Assembly (NCBI RefSeq): GCF_024172125.1
Contig: NZ_JAMZEA010000014.1
Span: forward strand, 124,001 to 188,000
Reading direction: 5' to 3'
Source: Actinomadura rupiterrae
GTDB lineage: Bacteria; Actinomycetota; Actinomycetes; Streptosporangiales; Streptosporangiaceae
DNA length: 64,000 nucleotides
Part shown: positions 1 through 6,323 of the stretch, one piece after another
How the letters are laid out: each line of letters starts with the position of its first letter
Numbering within the stretch: the stretch's first letter is position 1
Notes under the pieces: model-generated
The model's database searches: none
What the model saw: the letters and a program-made list of their open reading frames with translations, nothing else
Told to the model about the DNA's origin: nothing
Translations under genes and position numbers: made by a program

Positions 1-1
1 C

Positions 2-274
2 GACCTGGCCGTCCGCGACTGGGCCCGCCGCGATCCGGACGTGGCCGACCGCCTGCGCCGCGTCGACAACGTCCGCATGGAGCTGCTGCGCGAGGCGATC
101 GGCACCTTCTGCGACGACCCGGACGAGATCGAGGCGCGCAGCCTGCTGGCGTTCTGCGCGGCGATCGGCAGCCAGTTCCTCGCCGCCGACCATCCCGGCC
201 GCACTCGCGCCGAGGTCCTCGCCCGCGCCTCCGACCTCCTCCTCAACCGCGTCCCCGGCGGCCCGGCCCGCTGA
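2..274 (+). CDS. TetR-family regulator, C-terminal part (5' truncated by window edge)
   Basis: The reading frame is open from base 2, and no start codon with a ribosome-binding site is visible, so the gene begins outside the window. The visible 90 residues open with DLAVRDWARRDPDVADRLRR and continue as an all-helical ligand-binding tail with an LLAFCAAIGSQFLA helix. The WARRDP..V...RRVD pattern is typical of the C-terminal domain of actinobacterial TetR repressors. The DNA-binding N-terminus is missing, so no target can be inferred. An in-frame GTG at 41 is only an internal codon. It converges on the minus-strand gene ending at 278, with 3 bases between them. Confidence 0.7.
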   Translation, partial: DLAVRDWARRDPDVADRLRRVDNVRMELLREAIGTFCDDPDEIEARSLLAFCAAIGSQFLAADHPGRTRAEVLARASDLLLNRVPGGPAR

Positions 275-277
275 ACG

Positions 278-901
278 TCAGGGCGGACCCGCGAGCATGC
301 CCGCCATCCACCGCACCCACTCCGCGCCGCGCCGGACCTTGTCCGGCTCTAGCCGCCCCTCGGTCACGTGGATCAGCTCACCGTCCGCCAGCCGCCACGA
401 GTCCAGGCTGCGTCCGAGATGTGCCTGGACGAGCGCGGGCGAGAACAGGCGCCGCGCGGCGGGCAGGTCCGGTGACGTGACGCGGTACATGCGGTCGAAG
501 TCCTCGCCGAGGAACTCCCCGAACTGGCCGCCGATCATCGCGTTGGCCAGCGTGTTGCGCGGCCGCCGCGCCATGCGGTCGACCTGGACGTCAGGGAACC
601 GGCCCGGCACGGCGACGGAGAACACCGAGACGCGCGCCGTCCGCCGGGAGGTGCGGACCACCGAGCCCGGATCGGGACGTGTGTGGAACTCCCCGGTGAA
701 GCGGCAGTCGGCCGCAGTGATCGGAGGGCCGTCAAACGTGCCGGTCAACGTCCGGAGAACGGTGAAGTCCTGCCACTTTCGGCCGAGGACGGCCGCCCAC
801 GGCGCGGCGACGCCGCCCTCGCGGAACAGCCAGCCGTGGGCGAGGGCCCACTCCTCCAGCCTCGCGGCCCGCCTGCGCTCCGACCCTCCGAAGATGGACA
901 T
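278..901 (-). CDS. hypothetical protein, 207 aa
   Basis: A soluble 207-residue protein with no signal peptide or membrane segment. It starts MSIFGGSERRRAARLEEWALAHGW. The middle holds an RRTARVSVFSVAVPGRFPDVQVDR segment that looks like alternating beta strands, followed by a DFDRMYRVTSPD segment. The layout (an N-terminal 'W...HGW.F' segment, then a beta-rich body with 'F.VTSPD...A..L') recalls DUF3137-like actinobacterial proteins, but I cannot assign it firmly. The ATG at 901 is the first start; the upstream ribosome-binding site is weak. It stands alone between a TetR remnant and a secreted protein. Function unknown. Confidence 0.55.
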   Translation of the reverse strand: MSIFGGSERRRAARLEEWALAHGWLFREGGVAAPWAAVLGRKWQDFTVLRTLTGTFDGPPITAADCRFTGEFHTRPDPGSVVRTSRRTARVSVFSVAVPGRFPDVQVDRMARRPRNTLANAMIGGQFGEFLGEDFDRMYRVTSPDLPAARRLFSPALVQAHLGRSLDSWRLADGELIHVTEGRLEPDKVRRGAEWVRWMAGMLAGPP

Positions 902-1072
902 CCGGCCGAGCGTTCCACGCCATCGCGCGGAGCCGCAAGAGCCGGAGTCCCGCCCGCACGGCGGCTGACGCGGCGCGGGCCGTCCGGGTGCGGCGCGGGC
1001 CGGCCGGGTGCGGCGCGGATCGGTTTCCAGTAAACACTGGCGTCTTTATGGCGCTCGGCCGATGATCCCGGT

Positions 1073-2137
1073 ATGAGATTCCTCGCCGTCCGGACGGCCG
1101 TCGCGCCCGCCCTCCTGGCCGCCGCGTCCGCCGTGCTGGTTCCCGCGTCCGCCGCCCAGGCCGCCGCACCGGCCGCCCTGAAGGACCTGCCGCTGCCGTT
1201 CCTCTGGCCCGGTGCGCGCGTGTTCAGCGTCGCCGCCGTCTCCGACACCGAGGCCTGGGTGGCCGGTGGGCAGGGGCACGTCGGCGACAACACCGGCAAT
1301 CCGGTGGTGCGGCGGCGGGTCGGCTCGGAGTGGAAGGAGTACCCGCTCGAAGGCTGGTCCGGAAACGGCGACATCGCGCAGGTAGCCGCATACGGCGGCG
1401 AGGTCTGGGCGTGGGGCGTCCAGGACGGCAAGCGCCTGTACCTGGCGAGGTTCGACGGCACCGCGTTCCGGCCGGTCGTCCCGCCGGCCGAGGTCGCCTA
1501 CGCCGAGTGGACGCGCCTGTGGGCGGGCCCGGCCGGGGTGTGGATCCAGATCGAGGTGCAGGGCGAGGGCAACGAACTCCTGCCTTCGCTGTTCCGGCGC
1601 GTCGGCAACGGCTGGAAGGCCGATCCGCTCGCCGGGCAACTGCAGGACGGCCTTCAAGACCTCCAGGCGCGCAGCGGCACCGAGGCGTGGACGGGAAGCT
1701 GCCGCTACAACACCACCACGCAACGCCTGGAATCGCTGGCGCTCCGCTGGAACGGCTCCACCTGGACGGCACTTCCGCCTCTGCCCACCGACTACTGCGT
1801 CTCCAGCGTCGCGCCCGCTGCGGACGGCACGGTCTGGGCGCTCACCTGGAACACGCTCTACCGCTGGAACGGCACGGCATGGACGGCCGCACCGTCCGGG
1901 CCGTTCAACAGGGACGGCCAGAAGGTCCGCCTGGACGCCGGCGGCAACCCGCTCGTGGTCGTGGACTACGCCGAGAAGCTCGACCCCACTCCGCCGCTGC
2001 GCTACGCGAACGGCACCTGGCAGGCGTTCACCACGCCGGTCGAGACCTGGACGAACGACCTGTCGGTCGCGCCGTCCGGACGGATCTGGGTGGCGGGCAG
2101 CACGCGGTTCGGCTCCCCGGAAGTGCTCACCTCGTAA
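1073..2137 (+). CDS. secreted beta-propeller-like protein
   Basis: The 354-residue product has a clear Sec signal peptide: an Arg near residue 2, a hydrophobic core (VAPALLAAASAVLVPASA) and AQA-AAPA as cleavage region at about residues 28-33. The mature part carries repeated blades with the pattern 'DTEAWVAGG...VVRRRVGSEWKEYPL', 'LRWNGSTWTALPPLP', 'LYRWNGTAWTAAPSGPF' and 'GRIWVAGS'. These W-N-G-x-x-W-T and 'W.....' signatures are typical of actinobacterial extracellular propeller proteins with no catalytic assignment. The role is unknown; surface or secreted binding is likely. It ends at a strong shared terminator hairpin at 2205-2243. Confidence 0.7.
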   Translation: MRFLAVRTAVAPALLAAASAVLVPASAAQAAAPAALKDLPLPFLWPGARVFSVAAVSDTEAWVAGGQGHVGDNTGNPVVRRRVGSEWKEYPLEGWSGNGDIAQVAAYGGEVWAWGVQDGKRLYLARFDGTAFRPVVPPAEVAYAEWTRLWAGPAGVWIQIEVQGEGNELLPSLFRRVGNGWKADPLAGQLQDGLQDLQARSGTEAWTGSCRYNTTTQRLESLALRWNGSTWTALPPLPTDYCVSSVAPAADGTVWALTWNTLYRWNGTAWTAAPSGPFNRDGQKVRLDAGGNPLVVVDYAEKLDPTPPLRYANGTWQAFTTPVETWTNDLSVAPSGRIWVAGSTRFGSPEVLTS

Positions 2138-2204
2138 CCAGCGGCGCAGCGCTGCGGGCTCAATAACCGGCGGCGCAGCCCATGTGGGCTCGCAGACGCA
2201 GGCG

Positions 2205-2243
2205 ACCGGCCGTCCGGGGGACGCTGCCCTCCGGACGGCCGGT
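2205..2243. terminator. bidirectional terminator hairpin
   Basis: A perfect 13-bp stem (ACCGGCCGTCCGG at 2205-2217 pairing with 2231-2243) with a 13-nt loop lies between two convergent genes. A short TTT follows on the plus strand. It suits termination from both sides. Confidence 0.7.
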
Positions 2244-2264
2244 TTCCGCTCGTTCAGACCGGGG

Positions 2265-2519
2265 CTACTTGCCGGGCCTGGACTGCGACAGCGTGCTCGC
2301 GGCGGCGGCCTTCTCGGCCTTGGTGGCCTTCGGGTTCCGCATCGTCTCGGCGGCCTCCGCGGCGGCCTCCTCGCCGCTCTTGGTGCGCCGGTCGGCGGCC
2401 TGGGACAGCGCGCTGGCGGCCGCGGCCTTCTCCTCCTTGGTCGCCTTCGGGTTCCGCATGGTCTCGCTGGCGTCCGAGGCGGCCGCCGGGCCGGTTCGGC
2501 CGGGCTCTCTCGCCATCAT
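2265..2519 (-). CDS. small hydrophilic protein with two copies of a 22-residue repeat
   Basis: An 84-residue, Ala/Lys/Glu-rich soluble protein. Two nearly identical units beginning ETMRNPKATK and ending in (A/E)EKAAAAS(A/T)LSQ fill most of the sequence, separated by a charged linker. I place the start at the first of two adjacent ATGs (2519) because GGAGAG lies 6 bases upstream; the GTG at 2525 would lie inside that spacing. No catalytic motif, signal peptide or membrane segment is present. The composition suggests a helical, possibly disordered small protein of the stress-associated kind, but function is not assignable. Confidence 0.7.
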   Translation of the reverse strand: MMAREPGRTGPAAASDASETMRNPKATKEEKAAAASALSQAADRRTKSGEEAAAEAAETMRNPKATKAEKAAAASTLSQSRPGK

Positions 2520-2727
2520 GATCACCTCTCCGTGTGAGCCGGGACGGGCGGGGGCCGGACCGGCGCACCGGCCTGCTGCCGACGTGCGACGCGTCCCGCG
2601 AGGCGGATCCCGAATCAGGCGGATTCCGGATCACCCTGGCCCCGCCAGGCCCCCAAGGCCATTCGTCCCCTTAGCACCCAGTTGTTAACCCTGAGCGCGG
2701 AATCGGGTGCATTGGGTGACGATCGGG

Positions 2728-3645
2728 TCAGCCGTTCGGGCAGGTGTCCTGGTACTGCTTGATGGCGCCGCCGGGCGCGGGCGCCGGGCACAGGAACCGG
2801 TCGTAGCGGACGTCGTCGTCGAGGAACCGCTTCATCCAGGCGATGGCGTACTTGGCGATGGTGGTGTTGGGAAGGTTGAAGGCGAAGACGTGGTCGGCGC
2901 CGCTCAGCTCCAGGTAGGCCTTCTCCGGCGCGCTGCGCAGGTCCTTGTAGATCGGCTCGGCGTTCGCGGCGACCGGCGCGATCATGTCGCTCTCGCCGCC
3001 GACGACCAGGGTGTCGGCCTTGACGTTCCAGGCGTAGCTGGAGTTGGGGTCCCAGGGCGCCAGCGGGACGACGGCCTTGATGCCGGGACGCTCGGCCGCC
3101 GCCCTGATCACCCCGCCGCCGCCCATGGAGTGCCCCATCAGGCCGGGACGCGTCGGGTCGATGCGGTCCTTCACCGCGCTGCGGTTGGTGAGGTAGTCCA
3201 GCGCGGCGAGCATCTCCTTGCCGCGCTGGTCCACGACGTCGAACAGGCCGAGGGTGTCGATCGTCATCACCACGAAGCCCTGCGACGCGAGCCGCGGGCC
3301 GTACCAGGAGATGGCCCACTGCGGGGACACGAAGCCGGGCGTGACGACGATCGGCGCGAACGTCCCCTGGCTGGTGTCGGTCGGGTAGTAGATCGTGCCG
3401 CCCGCGAACCCCGGGTCGGTGTTGGACGGGACGACCACCGACGCGGTCTTGAACGGACCGGTCTCGGCGGTGATGGACGCGTCGGTCGGGTCGGGCCCGC
3501 GCTGGTACGGGTTGGCGAGCGCAGGTCCGGCCACCAGGGCGAGGACGGGGGACGCGTGCCCCGGTACGGCGGTCGCCATGAGCACGGCCGCCAGTCCGAC
3601 GGCGGGGGCCAGGCCCCGGAAGCACCTGCGCGTTACGTCGTTCAT
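2728..3645 (-). CDS. secreted cutinase / PET-hydrolase-type esterase
   Basis: A 305-residue alpha/beta hydrolase of the polyester-hydrolysing cutinase family (Thermobifida TfCut2 and IsPETase type). From residue 44 it reads ANPYQRGPDPTDA, matching the mature N-terminus of those enzymes. The nucleophile Ser173 sits in GHSMGGGG. Asp220 (ESDMIAPV) and His252 (GADH) complete the triad with the family's spacing. Phe105 (TPGF) and Met174 form the likely oxyanion hole. Trp198 (APWDP) matches the substrate-wobbling Trp, and Cys286/Cys302 match the C-terminal disulfide. The signal region has a Tat-like TRRCF motif. ATG 3645 is chosen because GAGAGG precedes it. Polyester or cutin activity is inference; the family call is strong. 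Confidence 0.92.
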   Translation of the reverse strand: MNDVTRRCFRGLAPAVGLAAVLMATAVPGHASPVLALVAGPALANPYQRGPDPTDASITAETGPFKTASVVVPSNTDPGFAGGTIYYPTDTSQGTFAPIVVTPGFVSPQWAISWYGPRLASQGFVVMTIDTLGLFDVVDQRGKEMLAALDYLTNRSAVKDRIDPTRPGLMGHSMGGGGVIRAAAERPGIKAVVPLAPWDPNSSYAWNVKADTLVVGGESDMIAPVAANAEPIYKDLRSAPEKAYLELSGADHVFAFNLPNTTIAKYAIAWMKRFLDDDVRYDRFLCPAPAPGGAIKQYQDTCPNG

Positions 3646-4027
3646 CAGACGGCCTCTCTGGGGGTCGCTTCGGTGACGCAACAGTGGCAGGAGCGGCCGG
3701 GGAACCCTACGAAAGAAGTGATGAACCGCCCCGGCCCTCTCACCCCGAACTGACAAAGGCGGGCGCGGAGGCGGTCCGGCGAGGAATCCGAACCGGGTGG
3801 CGCCACGCCTCGGCGCGACCCGGTCCCCTTGGCGAGAACTTTTTCGGCGCAGAATTCAAATGGCCTCGGAAAGCTCGGCGCGCCCGCTTTCTTTCGAAGA
3901 TCGAAAAGCGGTCTGGCCGGAGATGGTCAACTTATCAATTAATGGTTCTCAGGCGACGTGATGTGTGACACAGTTCTCGTCGTTCGGCCGTTGCCGAATG
4001 CCATTGGTGTGCGAGGGGAGCTTGCGC
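3646..4027. promoter_or_regulatory. 382-bp intergenic region between divergent secreted-protein genes
   Basis: No convincing gene is present. The right half is clearly AT-richer than the surroundings. It holds an imperfect inverted repeat at about 3885-3910 (a TTTCGA block, AGA, then TCGAAAAG) and the AT-rich stretch TTATCAATTAATGG at about 3930-3944. GAGGGGAG at 4011-4018 is the ribosome-binding site of the M28 peptidase gene. It probably carries both promoters; I cannot place exact -35/-10 pairs. Confidence 0.4.
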
Positions 4028-5719
4028 ATGTCACACCGTCCTCGATGGTTGTCACGTCCAGTCACGATCCTGGCGGCGGGGGCCGCCCTGGTCACCGCGG
4101 TCACCACCGCTCCCGCAGGGGCCGCCCCGTCCGTCGCGCGCATCGCCGAGGGGCCGAGCGGCCAGGGCTGCGCCCACCGGGTGAACGACACCCCCGAGAA
4201 GCTGGTGGAGTGCGTCCGCACCGAGGACCTGTGGCGGCACATGAAGGCGTTCCAGGCGATCGCCGACGCCAACCCCGGCCCCGACGGGCACGCCTCGCGC
4301 AACTCCGGCGAGCCCGGTTACAAGGCGTCGGTCGACTACGTGGCCGGGCTGATGCGCCAGGCCGGGTACGACGTCACCGTCCAGCCCTACAAGTTCTTCT
4401 ACTTCGCCTACACCGCGACGCCGACGTTCCGCGAGGTCTCCCCGACCCCGCACGACTACAAGGTCGTGGACGACTGGAACCCGGGCCAGGCCACCGGGAC
4501 GGCCTCGGCGGCGCTCCAGCCCGCGGGTGGCATCGTCATCCCGCCGACCCCGACGTCCAGCTCGAAGAGCGGCTGCACGGCGGCCGACTTCAGCGGGTTC
4601 ACCGCGGGCCGGGTCGCGCTCGTCCAGCGCGGCGGCTGCAACTACGGCGTGAAGGTGCTGAACGCGCAGGCGGCCGGCGCGTCCGGCGTGGTCGTCTTCA
4701 ACGAGGGCAACCCCGGCCGCACCGGAGTGATCAGCGGCAGCCTGATCGACGGCAACGGCAACCGGATCGTGCCGACCATCCCCGTGTCGTTCACCTCGTT
4801 CGCCACCGGCAGCGACCTGCTCAACCAGTACCAGCAGGCCACCAGCGGCGGGACGGCGCTCCCGGTCCTCAACCTCGACGTCAAGGCGAAGGTCGACCCG
4901 AACGCCGACGACTACAACGTGATCGCCGAGTCCAAGGGCGGCGACCCGAACCACGTGGTCGTCGTCGACGCCCACCTGGACGCGATCTACGGCGCCGGGA
5001 TGCTGGACAACGCGTCCGGCTCGGCGACGATCCTCAACATCGCCCAGCTCATCCGCAAGGTCACGCCGCGCAACAAGCTGCGGTTCATCTGGTTCGGCGG
5101 CGAGGAGCTGGGCGAGCTGGGCTCGTCGTTCTACGTAAACAACCTCAGCCCGGCGGAGCTGGCGAAGATCGGGTACGACCTGGACGCGGACGTGACCGCG
5201 ACCAAGAACTACGACGTCGGCGTGCTCGACCCGGCGGGCGTCGACCTGTTCGGACGGACCGTCACCGAGCAGTTCCCGCCGCAGGTGTACGAACCGTCGA
5301 AGGTCGCCCGCGACCTCGGCGTGCAGTATTTCACCTCCATCGGGAAGAACCACATTTTCTTCTCCCCGGTCGGAACCGACGCCGAGCAATTCAACCTGGC
5401 CGGAGTTCCCGCGAGCGGCGTGCTCACCGGACAGGACTGCTGCAAACTCCAGTCGGACGTCGACCTGTTCGGCGGGACGCTCGGGAACTTCGAAGGGAAC
5501 ATCCCGAGTTCCGACGGCGGATGCGTCGACAACCCGTTCCGCTGGTGCGACAACCTCGACAACAATGACCCGAAGGTCATGACGTTCATGTCGAAGGGAT
5601 TCGCCAAGATGGTCGGCACCATGGCCTTCGACACCACGGTGCTCGGCTCGTCCGCCAACCCGCGCGTCCACGCGGTGGCACCGGCCAAGTCCCATCCGAG
5701 AGGCGCACCAAGTAGCTGA
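4028..5719 (+). CDS. secreted M28-family zinc aminopeptidase with inserted PA domain
   Basis: A 563-residue exported metallopeptidase. The signal peptide is MSHRPRWLSRPVTILAAGAA... with APAGA-AP as cleavage region. The PA domain (about residues 170-280) shows GRVALVQRGGCNYGVKVLNA and GASGVVVFNEG. The M28 catalytic core follows: His316-Asp318 (DAHLD), Asp327 (MLDNASGS) and Glu359/Glu360 (GGEELGELGS) are zinc ligands and general base. The later His is probably in GKNH. The loop after GYDLDADV diverges from the usual NFDMIGSPN form. ATG 4028 is chosen over an upstream in-frame start because GAGGGGAG precedes it. Likely role is extracellular peptide breakdown. A strong terminator follows. Confidence 0.88.
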   Translation: MSHRPRWLSRPVTILAAGAALVTAVTTAPAGAAPSVARIAEGPSGQGCAHRVNDTPEKLVECVRTEDLWRHMKAFQAIADANPGPDGHASRNSGEPGYKASVDYVAGLMRQAGYDVTVQPYKFFYFAYTATPTFREVSPTPHDYKVVDDWNPGQATGTASAALQPAGGIVIPPTPTSSSKSGCTAADFSGFTAGRVALVQRGGCNYGVKVLNAQAAGASGVVVFNEGNPGRTGVISGSLIDGNGNRIVPTIPVSFTSFATGSDLLNQYQQATSGGTALPVLNLDVKAKVDPNADDYNVIAESKGGDPNHVVVVDAHLDAIYGAGMLDNASGSATILNIAQLIRKVTPRNKLRFIWFGGEELGELGSSFYVNNLSPAELAKIGYDLDADVTATKNYDVGVLDPAGVDLFGRTVTEQFPPQVYEPSKVARDLGVQYFTSIGKNHIFFSPVGTDAEQFNLAGVPASGVLTGQDCCKLQSDVDLFGGTLGNFEGNIPSSDGGCVDNPFRWCDNLDNNDPKVMTFMSKGFAKMVGTMAFDTTVLGSSANPRVHAVAPAKSHPRGAPSS

Positions 5720-5741
5720 CCTGCGGAAACGCTCGTCATCT

Positions 5742-5784
5742 GACGGCCGCGAGGTGTCCGGCGCCCGGATATCTCGCGGCCGTC
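5742..5784. terminator. terminator hairpin with T run
   Basis: A perfect 12-bp stem (GACGGCCGCGAG at 5742-5753 with CTCGCGGCCGTC at 5773-5784) is followed by CCCTTT on the plus strand. It lies between the convergent M28 peptidase and the small minus-strand gene. Confidence 0.8.
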
Positions 5785-5799
5785 CCCTTTCCGGCGGGG

Positions 5800-6027
5800 T
5801 CAGGGCCCGCCGGGCAGCGAGGCCAGGAACTCGCGGGCGGGCCCGCAGTCGCCGTGCCGGAAGAGCGGCTCGATCACCTCGCCGAACACGTCCTCGTCGA
5901 CGCGGTGCTCCAGCATCGCCCTGATCACCTTGAGGAACACGCCGCCGGTCGCGGGACCGTGCAGCTCGGTGGCCGCGTGGAACCAGGTGACCATCAGGGC
6001 GAACGTCTCCTGCTCGTCGGCGTTCAT
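5800..6027 (-). CDS. small hypothetical protein, 75 aa
   Basis: A 75-residue acidic protein, MNADEQETFALMVTWFHAAT at its start, predicted all-helical with no export signal. GGAGG lies 9 bases before ATG 6027, which decides the start over much longer upstream frames that are only GC-rich read-through. It is divergent from the LAL regulator gene starting at 6324. No family recognised. Confidence 0.6.
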   Translation of the reverse strand: MNADEQETFALMVTWFHAATELHGPATGGVFLKVIRAMLEHRVDEDVFGEVIEPLFRHGDCGPAREFLASLPGGP

Positions 6028-6323
6028 CGGTGCGGACCTCCTCGGGGGCCTGGTTCTGGACGCCTGCCGTGCCGCCGCACGGCACGCGCCCCGGACGGCA
6101 CGGGACCCTGTGATCATCTTCGGGGCCGGGGCGTGCCCGGCGTCCAGCAGGCGCGCCGTCTTGGGACGGCCCTTAACCGGCACATGCCTGCATCCCGGCT
6201 CACCGATCGGATCCGGTGCGGAACGTGTCCAACTCCACCGCGCGCGGACGCGTCGTAAGTCGCGAGCCGGACACGATCCGGGCATTGTGGGTGACCCTTG
6301 GGTACCGCGGAGGCCAGGTTCTG

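Noticed and set aside
297..1033. Plus-strand ORFs at 297-968 and 683-1033
   Set aside because: Antisense or overlapping shadows of the minus-strand gene at 278-901; Arg/Pro-rich, no RBS.
4052..6085. 677-codon minus-strand open frame opposite the M28 peptidase
   Set aside because: Antisense to a well-defined peptidase, with Arg/Val/Gly-biased composition and no ribosome-binding site.
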